A DNA stretch of 64,000 nt from Paenibacillus sp. YYML68 (GTDB taxonomy: Bacteria > Bacillota > Bacilli > Paenibacillales > NBRC-103111): contig NZ_BQYI01000001.1 of assembly GCF_027923405.1 (NCBI RefSeq), positions 1,404,501 to 1,468,500 of the forward strand. Direction: 5' to 3'. The notes under the pieces are model-generated. The model saw only the letters and a list, made by a program, of their open reading frames with translations, was not told the origin of the DNA and ran no database searches. Below are positions 46,916 to 55,949 of the stretch, one piece after another; positions within the stretch are counted from its first letter, which is position 1, and every line of letters starts with the position of its first letter. Made by a program: the position numbers and the translations under genes.

Positions 46916-47072
46916 TTCGTAGTGAGACCTTTTAAATAACTTTCAACAAAAAAACCATTAACAATTAGTAAATGGTTATTTATTACTATATTGTTTTTTT
47001 TTAATTGTGTTACGGTAGAAGTGTAGAAATAATCTACTAATTTTATTTTCAAAAAAGGAGACATAATTCCGG

Positions 47073-47531
47073 ATGATGAAGATCAAAAAAGTCGCAGCAA
47101 GCCTTGCAGTATCTGCTATTGTCGCCTCCGTTGCAGTATTTGGCGTAAGTGCCACCAACGCTCCTGCTAAGAACGACAGCCTTGGAGCCGAAGCTACCAC
47201 TCCTATGGAGGTCGATAGTATAATTGTCAATGATTCGATTTCTGGAAGAAAGTACGAACATAGCTTTAGCATCCCAGAGCACTACGGATGGGTAAAGGTG
47301 TGGGTACATAATACATCATCTGAGGAGATAACGGTTAATGTTACTCAGGGGACATTAACTGGAAATTCTAAGCTGCTCTTCAAAGTGGCTGCAGGTCAAA
47401 CAGGGACTGGGTATGCATCGTCCCCTTGGTCCACGGGGACTCACTGGGTAAGCATCACTGGGAAGAACAGTGGGGACCTCAGCGGATCCTTGTCTGTTAA
47501 GCTGGCAACAACTCAGGCTGAGCTCAACTAG
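47073..47531 (+). CDS. Small secreted protein, unknown
   Basis: This 152-residue protein has AAAGGAG 12 bases before ATGATG. A clear signal peptide covers about residues 1-30 (MKIKKVAASLAVSAIVASVA, cleavage near SATNA). The mature part of about 120 residues is beta-rich, with repeated Thr/Ser/Gly (SFSIPEHYGWVKVWVHN, STGTHWVSITGKNSGDLSGS), like small beta-sandwich exported proteins of bacilli. No Cys is present after the signal. Its composition is more AT-rich than the neighbours. It is followed by a strong terminator. Confidence 0.8.
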   Translation: MMKIKKVAASLAVSAIVASVAVFGVSATNAPAKNDSLGAEATTPMEVDSIIVNDSISGRKYEHSFSIPEHYGWVKVWVHNTSSEEITVNVTQGTLTGNSKLLFKVAAGQTGTGYASSPWSTGTHWVSITGKNSGDLSGSLSVKLATTQAELN

Positions 47532-47590
47532 TTAACTAACTAAGCGCTCTCCCGAGAAAGCTCGCCTTTGTATCGCTGCACATGATGAAA

Positions 47591-47622
47591 TAAGCACTTG
47601 TCGAATGCTCGACAAGTGCTTA
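47591..47622. terminator. Bidirectional terminator
   Basis: A 14-bp perfect stem (TAAGCACTTGTCGA and its complement) closes an ATGC loop. Confidence 0.9.
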
Positions 47623-47790
47623 TTTACGTGTAAGCCCACCAGTGTTGGAGCAATGATACCTTTTTGGAGGCGCTGTTTGCGGCTGCAAGAATGGTTAAGT
47701 GTGAGGACCACGGTTAGTCGCTCCCTCCTACTCGATTATGGTGAGGAATCGCCGAGTGTCCATCAGCAAAGGGCACCAGAGAAAGCCGCT

Positions 47791-48489
47791 CTACTCCAGC
47801 ACCGTTCCCGCTTCGACGAGTCGTCCGGTGAAGCCGGGATTCGACAGTGCGGCGAGGGCCACGATGTCAGGCGCGACCAGCGCAGGGTCTTTGCCGGTGG
47901 CATGCATGTCGGACTTCACGGTGCCCGGATTGAACAGGTTCGCCATAATGTGGTAGCTGCTCTCATCATCCGCAGTCGTGCGCGTTAGCGATTCAAGCCC
48001 AGCCTTGCTGGCGCTGTATGCGGCGAAGCCGCCTGCGCCATTCGTCGCCATCGAGGACGTGATGTTGATGATGTGTCCCCGCTTTTGTGAACGCATGTGC
48101 GGAATGACTTCTCGCGTCATCAGGAAAGCACCGGTCAAGTTGACCGCGATTTGCTCATTCCATGCGCTCAGTGTCGTTTCCGCCACTTGACCAGCCTCGA
48201 AGACAGCCGCGTTGTTAATGAGAATATCGATCGTGCCGAATGCCTCGACGGCCTTTTTTACAATTGCCTCAGCATCGTTCTCAAGGCTTACATCTGCTGC
48301 TACAACGAGCGTGGAGCCGCCCGCTGTCTGGATCTCCGCAGCTGTCTCCTCAAGCTTATTAGCTCTTCTACCGACAAGCACCACATGAGCGCCAGCCGCC
48401 GCCAAGGCGATTGCTGCTGCGCGTCCGAGACCTGTTCCGCTTCCTGTGACGATCGCTGTTTTACCGGCTAAGCTGTTCGATTGTGTCAT
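47791..48489 (-). CDS. SDR-family oxidoreductase
   Basis: This protein has 232 residues from ATG 48489, with AAGGGG upstream; an in-frame TTG two codons earlier is less likely. It has TGSGTGLG for the cofactor, NNAAV, catalytic Ser in NITSSMATNG and YSASK. It is a classical short-chain dehydrogenase but only distantly like the one at 13956. It stands alone; the substrate is unknown. Confidence 0.88.
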   Translation of the reverse strand: MTQSNSLAGKTAIVTGSGTGLGRAAAIALAAAGAHVVLVGRRANKLEETAAEIQTAGGSTLVVAADVSLENDAEAIVKKAVEAFGTIDILINNAAVFEAGQVAETTLSAWNEQIAVNLTGAFLMTREVIPHMRSQKRGHIINITSSMATNGAGGFAAYSASKAGLESLTRTTADDESSYHIMANLFNPGTVKSDMHATGKDPALVAPDIVALAALSNPGFTGRLVEAGTVLE

Positions 48490-48597
48490 GTCCAATTCCC
48501 CTTTTACCGATTTTCACTCATTATATCAACCAATCTCCACCAGTGGAAATTACGATTGCTGATGAAAGCTATAAGGAAAGCTTTAACTTGATACGAA

Positions 48598-48634
48598 AAT
48601 CAGCCGCCTCCGACAAGCGGATCAGCGGCTGATT
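48598..48634 (-). terminator. Terminator of the YvlD-like gene
   Basis: AATCAGCCGC pairs with GCGGCTGATT. In the minus direction it is followed by a short T run. Confidence 0.75.
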
Positions 48635-48670
48635 CATGGCTCCGTGAGCCTGATTAATGGACGGGACGCT

Positions 48671-49039
48671 TTACCTAGCATCCTCGCGTCCGGTTAATCC
48701 ATGCTCGAACGGAGTTTTGACCGGTATGAACAGGTCGATAATCCCGATGACAAGCGCGGCTAGAATGGCGCCGATGAAGCTCGTCGAGACACCGCCGACA
48801 ATGAACTGGGAAGCCCATATGACGAGTGCGCTGACGATGAAGCCGACGATGCCGCGGCCGAACGGCGTAATACGTTTACCGAAGGCCCCTTCGATCACCC
48901 ATGCGCCTATTGCAATGACCAGGGCTAAGAAGAACGCGCTCCAGAAGCCTCCAACCGAGAAGCCAGGAACAATCCAGCTTACGACGAGCAGCATAATAGC
49001 GGAAACGATAAATCGGACGAGATGACCTAACAGATGCAT
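48671..49039 (-). CDS. Phage-holin-4-superfamily membrane protein (YvlD-like)
   Basis: This 122-residue protein has four membrane segments, and GGGAGG precedes the ATG. The pattern (LLVVSWIVPGFSVGGFWSAF, GFIVSALVIWASQFIVGGVS, ALVIGIIDLFIPV) is that of the YvlD/holin superfamily IV proteins found on bacterial chromosomes and often tied to envelope stress. Despite the family name, no phage genes are nearby. Confidence 0.88.
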   Translation of the reverse strand: MHLLGHLVRFIVSAIMLLVVSWIVPGFSVGGFWSAFFLALVIAIGAWVIEGAFGKRITPFGRGIVGFIVSALVIWASQFIVGGVSTSFIGAILAALVIGIIDLFIPVKTPFEHGLTGREDAR

Positions 49040-49147
49040 CAGTCGATTCCTCCCTTGTGCTAGCTAGTAGTGAAGCTTAGTTCATCCGGTGCATCACTTA
49101 TCATGACCGAATCGAGCGCAGCTTATGATGGAAGGTTCAGGTACTCA

Positions 49148-49334
49148 GAGAGACTGTTATTTCAGAAGAAAAGGCCCTCAATTTGTCTTCGCCAAATTCG
49201 AGGCTTGCCATAACAGCTCTGACTATCGTAGAGAGACTGTTATTCTAGAAGAAAAGGCCCTCAATTTGGCTTCACCAAATTCGAGGCTTGCCATAACAGC
49301 TCTGACTATCGTAGAGAGACTGTTATTTCAGGAG
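49148..49334 (+). repeat. 83-bp structured tandem repeats upstream of mutS2
   Basis: Units begin with GAGAGACTGTTAT at 49148, 49231 and 49314 (exact 83-bp period): two full and one partial copy. Within a unit CTGTTAT pairs with ATAACAG, GGC with GCC, CCTC with GAGG, and AATTTGG with CCAAATT, making one long bulged hairpin. A related copy sits at 566-642, before the SLH gene. Confidence 0.85.
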
Positions 49335-49427
49335 GGGGTATTCGCTTATCCTTGTCAAGTTGGATATAATAGCAGTTGAATGTTCTACGCATGTAAGGAA
49401 GCGAAAGGCAGGGAATCATACAATTCA

Positions 49428-51821
49428 ATGAGTGCGAACACACCATCATACAATGAGAAAATATTAAATACGCTGGAGTTCCACAAGGTGCTGGACCGCT
49501 GTGCGAATCATGCGTCTACGCAGCTCGGTGAGGAGCTGCTGCGCGAGCTGATGCCGAGCGGCGACTTCGAAGAGGTGAAGAAGCGGCTGCAAGCAACGGA
49601 CGAGGCTGTCAATGTGGATAGGCTCAAGGGCGGCGCGCCGTTCGGCGGCATCCGCAACATCCGCAGCGCGCTGCACCGTGCTAGAATCGGCGGAGTGCTG
49701 AATGCGGCGGAGCTGCTCGATATTCAGCTGACGAGCCAGGGCGGACGGAGGCTGGCGAAGTATCTTGCCGACGTGCATGACGATTACCCGCTGCCGCTCT
49801 TAATGAGCATCACGGAGCAGCTGACCGATCATAAGGCGATGGAGGATCGCATTCGCCTCTGTATCGATGAGAACGCAGCGGTGGTCGATTCAGCAAGTCC
49901 AGAGCTTGCCCGCATCCGGCAGGAGCTCCGCAACAGTGAGTCGAAGGCACGCGAGCGTCTGGAGCAGATGGTACGTACGCCGTCGATCCAGAAGATGCTG
50001 CAGGATAACCTCGTCACGCTCCGTAACGACCGCTATGTCATCCCAGTCAAGCAGGAGTACCGCGGCCACTTCGGTGGCATGATTCATGACCAGTCCGCGT
50101 CCGGCGCTACGCTGTTCATCGAGCCGGAGGCTGTCGTACAGATGAATAATAAGGTGCGCGAGCTCCGATTTAAGGAAGAGGCCGAGGTTGAGAAAATATT
50201 GCGCATGCTCACCTCCCTCGTCGCGGACCATGTCGATACGCTGCTCGTGAATCTGGAGGTGCTGGCTGAGCTCGACTTTATTTTCGCCAAGGCGGGGCTC
50301 GCCAGAGAGATGAAGGCTACACTGCCTGTACTCAATGACCGCGGCTTCATGAAGCTGAAGAAAGCACGCCACCCGCTCATCGTGCTGGATCAGGTTGTCC
50401 CTATCGATATCGAGCTGGGCAATAAGTATTCGTCCATTATCGTGACCGGACCGAATACGGGCGGTAAGACGGTATCGATCAAGACGATCGGCCTCTTATC
50501 GCTGATGGCGATGTGCGGCTTGTTCGTGCCTGCGGAGGAAGGCAGTCAGCTGTGCGTCTTCGATGCAATCTACGCCGACATTGGCGACGAGCAGAGCATT
50601 GAGCAGAGCTTGAGTACGTTCTCGAGCCATATGACTAATATTATTCGCATTCTAAAAGAAATGACGCCCAAGAGCCTCGTGCTAATCGACGAGCTCGGTG
50701 CAGGCACAGACCCTGCAGAGGGCTCAGCGCTTGCCATCTCCATCCTCGACTACATCCATCGGATGGGCTGCCGCATCGTCGCTACGACGCACTATAGCGA
50801 GCTGAAGGCGTATGCGTTCGACCGGCCAGGCGTCATCAACGCGAGCATGGAGTTCGACGTCCAGACGCTTCGTCCGACGTACCGGCTGCTCGTAGGCGTA
50901 CCCGGGCGAAGCAACGCATTCGCCATCGCCGAGCGGCTCGGGCTGCCGAAGCCGATCATCGACAACGCCCGCGGCCAAGTGGGCGAGGAGGATCAGCGCG
51001 TCGAATCGATGATTGCGACGCTCGAGGAGAACACGCTGCTCGCCGAGGCGGAACGTACGACCGCTACTCAGCTGCGCAGCGAGGTCGAGAGCTTACGCGA
51101 GGAGCTTCGCCGCGAGCGGGCGAGTCTCGAGGAGCAGCGGCACAAGCTGCTCGAGCGGGCTGAGCGCGACGCGCGTGAGGCGGTCGCGAAGGCAAGGCGC
51201 GAGGCCGAGGAGGTGCTGCAGGAGCTGAAGCGTCTGCAGCGCGAGGAGGCCGGCGGCGTCAAGGATCATAAGCTGAGCGAGCTGAAGCGGAAGCTGAATG
51301 ACGCAGTGCCTGATCTCAAGAGTAAGCATGCGGCAAACTTGCCGAAGAAGAAGCCGGACCGCCTCGAGCCGGGCGATGAGGTCGTCGTCACGACCGTCGG
51401 GCAACGCGGCTTCGTCGTGGATGTGATCAACGAGCATGAAATATCGGTGCAGCTCGGCATTATGAAGATGAAGGTTCGCAAGCAGGATGTAGAGCTATTC
51501 AAGTCTGTGGCGAACCAAGGCGCCCCCAAGCCTCAGCCGAAGGCGACGTCCAGCCTGAAGCGGACGCGCGACGAGAACGCCAAGATGGAGCTCGATCTGC
51601 GCGGGGCGAACGTGGAGGAAGCGATTATCGAGATCGACCGATTCCTCGACGAGTCGTACCTCGCTAACTTCGGCTCGGTCTATATCATCCATGGTAAAGG
51701 AACGGGTGTGCTGCGAACGGGTGTGCAAGATTATTTGCGCAAGCATAAGCACGTGAAAAGCTTCCGAATCGGCAATTATAATGAAGGCGGCGCTGGCGTC
51801 ACGGTTGCGGAGCTGAAATAA
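49428..51821 (+). CDS. mutS2: Endonuclease MutS2
   Basis: About 797 residues from ATG 49428; ATG 49380 is an alternative, and neither has a strong ribosome site. Family order is complete: N-terminal and core lever domains, ATPase with Walker A GPNTGGKT (about residue 340), LVLIDELGAGTDPAEGSALA and ATTHYSELKAYAF, then a long coiled coil (about 510-620), a KOW-like region, and the C-terminal Smr nuclease domain (LDLRG, HGKGTGVLR). MutS2 suppresses recombination and rescues collided ribosomes in bacilli. In B. subtilis it follows cvpA and polX. Confidence 0.95.
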   Translation: MSANTPSYNEKILNTLEFHKVLDRCANHASTQLGEELLRELMPSGDFEEVKKRLQATDEAVNVDRLKGGAPFGGIRNIRSALHRARIGGVLNAAELLDIQLTSQGGRRLAKYLADVHDDYPLPLLMSITEQLTDHKAMEDRIRLCIDENAAVVDSASPELARIRQELRNSESKARERLEQMVRTPSIQKMLQDNLVTLRNDRYVIPVKQEYRGHFGGMIHDQSASGATLFIEPEAVVQMNNKVRELRFKEEAEVEKILRMLTSLVADHVDTLLVNLEVLAELDFIFAKAGLAREMKATLPVLNDRGFMKLKKARHPLIVLDQVVPIDIELGNKYSSIIVTGPNTGGKTVSIKTIGLLSLMAMCGLFVPAEEGSQLCVFDAIYADIGDEQSIEQSLSTFSSHMTNIIRILKEMTPKSLVLIDELGAGTDPAEGSALAISILDYIHRMGCRIVATTHYSELKAYAFDRPGVINASMEFDVQTLRPTYRLLVGVPGRSNAFAIAERLGLPKPIIDNARGQVGEEDQRVESMIATLEENTLLAEAERTTATQLRSEVESLREELRRERASLEEQRHKLLERAERDAREAVAKARREAEEVLQELKRLQREEAGGVKDHKLSELKRKLNDAVPDLKSKHAANLPKKKPDRLEPGDEVVVTTVGQRGFVVDVINEHEISVQLGIMKMKVRKQDVELFKSVANQGAPKPQPKATSSLKRTRDENAKMELDLRGANVEEAIIEIDRFLDESYLANFGSVYIIHGKGTGVLRTGVQDYLRKHKHVKSFRIGNYNEGGAGVTVAELK

Positions 51822-51958
51822 ACGGTCAAACCAGCGGCATGAAGCTACAATATGAGCTGGGCTTGAAACGAAGCAGACATTCGCAACGTATGTACCTTGA
51901 ATGGATCTCGAGCAATCGAAGAACCGCCAACCCTACAAACCGAGGAGGTTTTTGGAAG

Positions 51959-52636
51959 ATGGGAATTTTCAAGCGTCTGCGTGATTTGACGATGGCTTCG
52001 ATGAACGATTTGCTGGATAAGGCAGAGGACCCTGTCAAGATGCTTAACCAGTTTTTGCGGGATATGGAAAGCGATATATTGGAGGCAGAATCGGCGGTCG
52101 CGAAGCAGATCGCGATCGAGAAGAAGTTCAAGCAGCAATACGAGGAGACGCACGAGGTCGTCCAGAAGCGTGAGGAGCAGGCGCTGAAGGCGCTGGAGGC
52201 AGGCAATGATGACCTCGCTCGTCGGGCGCTGCAGGATAAGAAGGAGCAGCAGAAGCGCTACGAGGAGCTGAAGTCGCAGTACGATACGGCGAAGGCGAAT
52301 GCTGATCGTCTGCGCGCCCAGCTGTCGGAGATGAAAGAGGAGTACGGCAAGCTGAAGAATAAGAAGGAGCTGCTCGTCGCCCGTGCGGAGGCCGCGAAGG
52401 CGCAGAAGCAGATCAATCAGGCGATGTCGGGCTTCGGTACGGATAACGCAGCGCGCGGCTTCGACCGGATGAGCGAGAAGGTGCTGCAGCTTGAAGCGGA
52501 GGCCGAGGCGACGAGCGAGCTCCGCTCGAAGGGCAAGAGCCTTGACGACGAGCTGAACGCGCTTGGCAAGGACGACGGGATCGAGGATGAGCTGGCGGCG
52601 CTAAGAGCAAGACTGGCAGGCAAGCAGCAGCCGTAA
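51959..52636 (+). CDS. pspA: Phage shock protein A (PspA/IM30/Vipp1 family)
   Basis: This 225-residue protein starts at ATG 51959, with GAGGAGG upstream. It is almost entirely helical coiled coil. It begins MGIFKRLRDLTMASMNDLLD, giving the amphipathic helix that binds stressed membrane, followed by AEDPVKMLNQFLRDME. These ESCRT-III-like proteins polymerise on and stabilise the cytoplasmic membrane. A DUF350 membrane protein follows, a common partner. Confidence 0.93.
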   Translation: MGIFKRLRDLTMASMNDLLDKAEDPVKMLNQFLRDMESDILEAESAVAKQIAIEKKFKQQYEETHEVVQKREEQALKALEAGNDDLARRALQDKKEQQKRYEELKSQYDTAKANADRLRAQLSEMKEEYGKLKNKKELLVARAEAAKAQKQINQAMSGFGTDNAARGFDRMSEKVLQLEAEAEATSELRSKGKSLDDELNALGKDDGIEDELAALRARLAGKQQP

Positions 52637-52659
52637 CGAACGGTTAGTCTGGATCGAAG

Positions 52660-52692
52660 AAGACTGAAGGGAGCTGCTCCCCTCAGTCTTTT
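52660..52692 (+). terminator. Terminator or attenuator after pspA
   Basis: AAGACTGA-AGGG pairs with CCC-TCAGTCTT around AGCTGCT. Only a weak T run follows, so partial readthrough into the DUF350 gene is plausible. Confidence 0.7.
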
Positions 52693-52733
52693 CCGCTGTC
52701 GCGGGGCGAAGTTGCAAGGGGAAGGGGCGATAG

Positions 52734-53162
52734 ATGATGATTGAGGACGAGGTGATTCGTGTAATGATGGACAATCCTTATGTAGAGACGCTGGCGTTTT
52801 TCTCGGTGGCGGTGCTTGCGCTTGTCGTCTTTCTGGCCATCTTCGAGCTGGTGACCAAGTACAAGGACTGGGAAGAGATTAAGAAGGGCAACCTCGCTGT
52901 CGCGATGGCGACCGGGGGCAAAATTTTTGGTATATGCAACCTGTTCCGCTTTGCTATATTGAATAACGACACGGTGCTTCATTCTCTCATCTGGGCCGGG
53001 TACGGCTATGTGCTGCTGCTGGCTGCTTACTTCATATTTGAATTTCTTACGCCATACTTCAAAATCGACGACGAAATCCAGAAGGACAATCGGGCGGTCG
53101 GCTTTATTGCGATGATTATTTCCATATCTTTGTCTTACGTAATTGGCGCGAGCGTGACGTAA
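52734..53162 (+). CDS. DUF350 membrane protein
   Basis: This 142-residue protein has four membrane segments in two similar halves. The DUF350 loop KGNLAVAMATGGKIFGICNL and its second-half counterpart DNRAVGFIAMIISISLSYVI are clear. These proteins are repeatedly found next to PspA-type genes and have been proposed to act in membrane stress responses. AAGGGG precedes the start. Confidence 0.88.
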   Translation: MMIEDEVIRVMMDNPYVETLAFFSVAVLALVVFLAIFELVTKYKDWEEIKKGNLAVAMATGGKIFGICNLFRFAILNNDTVLHSLIWAGYGYVLLLAAYFIFEFLTPYFKIDDEIQKDNRAVGFIAMIISISLSYVIGASVT

Positions 53163-53187
53163 TCGGCAGGAAAGGTGCGTAGACACG

Positions 53188-53271
53188 TTGAATTATTTAT
53201 GGGGAACGCTGCTTGCGCTGGCTATCGTATTTTTTGGCGCGGGCATATATTACTTCATGAATCACGCATGA
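53188..53271 (+). CDS. 27-residue single-pass membrane micro-protein
   Basis: TTG start with AGGAAAGG about a dozen bases upstream. The sequence NYLWGTLLALAIVFFGAGIY is one transmembrane helix with a short His-Ala tail. It sits between the DUF350 and zinc-ribbon genes and runs the same way. It is too short for family assignment; its position and composition make it credible. Confidence 0.5.
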   Translation: MNYLWGTLLALAIVFFGAGIYYFMNHA

Positions 53272-53329
53272 GGTGCAGCAGGTTGTAGTATGCATACATA
53301 TCGGCAAGGAAGTCAAGGAGGAATGCGTT

Positions 53330-53836
53330 GTGTCTCAACCGCAGGATCACATTTGCCCCTGGTGTCAAACGGAGATCGTATGGGATCCCGAGATCGGGCC
53401 GGAGGAGAGCTGCCCGCATTGCTTGAATGATCTCGGTCCGTATCGCAGCGTGCAGCTGACGGTGAAGCAGAACGGTCATGCGATTCAATTCGATGATGAC
53501 GAGGAATATGACGAGCTGGATGAGCTTGATCTTGAGGACGTCATGGAGCTGGAGGCGATGGATGAATACGAGGAGGGCGTGCAGCGCATACTCGACCATC
53601 AGGACACGGCGCCGGAATGCTCCTCCTGTCAAAGCTTCATGCTGTTCGCAGGCGTGCAGAGCATGCCGGCCGGGTTTCTGCCTTACGTGCAGCCAGCCTT
53701 GAAGAAGACGCTGGTGCAGCCGTCCTTCGCGACTCAGGTGTACATCTGTCCATCGTGCTTCAAGGTAGAGCAGGTGCTCGAGGAGAAGGATCGGATCGCC
53801 ATGACGGAGCAGATTAAGAAGCTCGGGAAGGCGTAA
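53330..53836 (+). CDS. Zinc-ribbon protein, unknown
   Basis: This protein has 168 residues from GTG 53330, chosen for AAGGAGGAA six bases upstream. CPWC and CPHC (about residues 9-30) form one four-Cys ribbon. A very acidic stretch of Asp/Glu/Tyr/Leu follows (about 55-85), and CSSC with CPSC (about 99-147) could form a second site. It probably belongs to the pspA-DUF350 cluster. It may be a nucleic-acid or metal-binding adaptor; no family was recognised. Confidence 0.75.
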   Translation: MSQPQDHICPWCQTEIVWDPEIGPEESCPHCLNDLGPYRSVQLTVKQNGHAIQFDDDEEYDELDELDLEDVMELEAMDEYEEGVQRILDHQDTAPECSSCQSFMLFAGVQSMPAGFLPYVQPALKKTLVQPSFATQVYICPSCFKVEQVLEEKDRIAMTEQIKKLGKA

Positions 53837-53969
53837 CGATTAACGGTTTATGATGATCGAAAATGGGGAGCTCGGCGATGCGCCGCGGCTTCCTTTTTTT
53901 GCATACAGACATGCATCACGCTCTATTGGGGTACGTTAACTAGTACATTCTACTTAATAAGGTGATCGC

Positions 53970-55289
53970 ATGTATACCGGATCGAGGCACTTTCCGCAGC
54001 AAGGCACACGCAGTCGGCATCAGGACAAGCATGTGTGGCAAGAGGTACGCAAGGGACCGGCTGAAGGTCAGTCTCAAGGCTCGCAGCCTGAGCCGAAGAA
54101 GGAGCCGCTGGACGCTCAATCGAAGCTGCTGTTGGCGGTTAACGGTCTGTTCGGTGTTGGCAACGCACTATCGGGCACCTTCGTGAATGTGTACCTGTGG
54201 AAGTCGCGGGGAGACTTCACGTTGATCGGCTGGTTCACACTGGTTCATTACTTCACGATGGCGCTGACATTCTGGCTGGCGGGCAAGTGGGTGAAGGAGC
54301 ATAACAAGATGAACTGCCTGCGCGCAGGCGTGACGATCTCTGCTGTGTTCTACTTGCTCGTGCTCTTGTTCGGTGAGCGGGCCGCCGATAACTTCGTGCT
54401 GCTGGGAGCCGTTCAAGGGATGTCGGCCGGCTTCTTCTGGCTCGCCTTCAACGTCGTCTACTTCGAGGTGACCGAGCCTGGCAACCGGGACCGATTCAAC
54501 GGCTGGGCTGGACTGCTCGGTTCAGGCGCGGGCATGCTCGCACCGTGGATATCCGGCTTCCTCATTACGCGCATGGAGTCGGCGACGGGCTATCGGCTCA
54601 TCTTCACGATCTCGCTCGTCGTCTTCCTTATTGGCGCGGCGGTCAGCTTCTTCCTGAAGAAGCGGGAGACGACCGGCACGTACGAGTGGGGACTTAGCTG
54701 GCGCTGTCTGCGCAATAAGGAGACGGCTTGGCGCAAGGTCGTGCTGGCGCTTATGGCACAGGGCGTGCGGGAAGGCGTATTCGGCTTCATGATCGCACTG
54801 CTCGTCTATGTGCATACGGGCAATGAGATGAAGCTAGGTAATTATTCGCTCATCTCGTCTGCAGTCGCGCTCGTCTTCTTCATGCTCGCTGGCCGGTACT
54901 TGAAGCCTCATCGCCGCGGGCGGGCGATGCTGATCGGCGCGAGCGCCATGGTGCTGCTCATCCTGCCGTTCTTCTGGCAGGTGAGCTTCACGACATTGCT
55001 CCTGTTCGGCATCGGGGTGGCCATGTTCTTCCCGTTGTACAGTATTCCGATGACGACACTCGTATTTGATCTGATCGGCAAGGATGAGGAGAGCGCGAAG
55101 CGGCGCGAGGAGTATATTGTGCTGCGCGAGCTGTCGCTTAATGCGGGACGACTGCTCGGCACAGGCGCCTTCATCCTCGTCGTCTCGACGACCTCATCTC
55201 CGCTTGCGATGAATTGGCTGCTGCTGGCGATTGGCAGCTCGCCGCTGTTCGCTTATTATTTCATGCGCAAGGCGGTCGTGACCGCGTAA
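53970..55289 (+). CDS. MFS transporter
   Basis: This 439-residue protein starts at ATG 53970 behind AAGGTGAT. A polar N-terminal tail of about 50 residues (Gln/Lys/Pro-rich) precedes 12 predicted membrane segments (LLLAVNGLFGVGNALSGTFV through LLLAIGSSPLFAYYF). FWLAFNVVYFEVTEPGNRDRF is a typical MFS loop-4-like region. No substrate signature was seen; it may be a drug or metabolite exporter. Confidence 0.88.
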   Translation: MYTGSRHFPQQGTRSRHQDKHVWQEVRKGPAEGQSQGSQPEPKKEPLDAQSKLLLAVNGLFGVGNALSGTFVNVYLWKSRGDFTLIGWFTLVHYFTMALTFWLAGKWVKEHNKMNCLRAGVTISAVFYLLVLLFGERAADNFVLLGAVQGMSAGFFWLAFNVVYFEVTEPGNRDRFNGWAGLLGSGAGMLAPWISGFLITRMESATGYRLIFTISLVVFLIGAAVSFFLKKRETTGTYEWGLSWRCLRNKETAWRKVVLALMAQGVREGVFGFMIALLVYVHTGNEMKLGNYSLISSAVALVFFMLAGRYLKPHRRGRAMLIGASAMVLLILPFFWQVSFTTLLLFGIGVAMFFPLYSIPMTTLVFDLIGKDEESAKRREEYIVLRELSLNAGRLLGTGAFILVVSTTSSPLAMNWLLLAIGSSPLFAYYFMRKAVVTA

Positions 55290-55311
55290 CGAGCGCGCAT
55301 CAAGCTAGAAG

Positions 55312-55372
55312 GACCCGGTACACTATGCACGTCACATTGTAGATTGGCGCATAGGGGATGCCGGGTCTTTCT
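55312..55372 (+). terminator. Terminator after the MFS gene
   Basis: GACCCGG pairs with CCGGGTC around a long, partly paired loop, then CTTTCTG. Confidence 0.6.
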
Positions 55373-55452
55373 GTGCACAACATTGAATATTTATTCATAT
55401 ATGTGTATAATAATAAGTATATCTTGCTGAAGCGGGAGCGTGGAATCGTATC

Positions 55453-55725
55453 ATGAAAATCGCATTGCACAATGAGCTTCCGGGGGAAGCGCAATACAAG
55501 CAATGGCTCGAAGCGATGAAGGTTGAAGCAGCCGCAGAGCTGGCCTTCGACTATGAGACGCTGAGCCGCTGCGAGCGCGTCGTCGCGGCTTATGATGACG
55601 AGCGTCTCGTCGGGATCGGACGCAGCTCGGAGCATACAGGCGCTGAGCGGAGCGCAGCGTGCAAGGTGCTGCCTGCGTACGAGCGCCGCGAGATCGAGCG
55701 GTACATGCAGAAGCTGTTGAAGTAA
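55453..55725 (+). CDS. Short GNAT-like protein
   Basis: This 90-residue protein has GGGAGCG before the ATG. CERVVAAYDDERLVGIGRSS followed later by VLPAYERREIERYMQKLL resembles the central and acetyl-CoA-binding segments of GNAT acetyltransferases, but the strands between them are lost. It may be a degenerate or regulatory derivative; enzymatic activity is doubtful. Confidence 0.6.
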   Translation: MKIALHNELPGEAQYKQWLEAMKVEAAAELAFDYETLSRCERVVAAYDDERLVGIGRSSEHTGAERSAACKVLPAYERREIERYMQKLLK

Positions 55726-55949
55726 GTAGAGACTGGTGATATAGAACGGTATCGATGCAGCGTTCCAGAGGACTGGAGGGCTGCTTTATTTTTTTCCAGA
55801 ACATTAACGTACGGTTCCCAGAAAATGTTACAGAAGCACACTCTGTCATCGTTCAATTGTCCTTTGCCATCTGACGTGTATCGGTGTAATATGAAGGAAT
55901 AGGCTTATGACCGCCCTATGCCGCTTATTGAAGAAGGAGGCTATTGTCC

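Larger units (their letters stand above)
45485..47072. other. Insertion-debris region
   Basis: No intact gene was seen. From left to right it holds a terminator plus group II intron-like segment (copy A), AT-rich DNA, a truncated minus-strand frame with its own terminator-like hairpin at 45943-45974, a decayed ISL3 transposase, and copy B of the terminator plus intron-like segment. Base composition is clearly more AT-rich than its surroundings. Confidence 0.7.

Noticed and set aside
48671..49039. Prophage marker (holin)
   Set aside because: The holin-4/YvlD superfamily is common on chromosomes, and no other phage genes are present.
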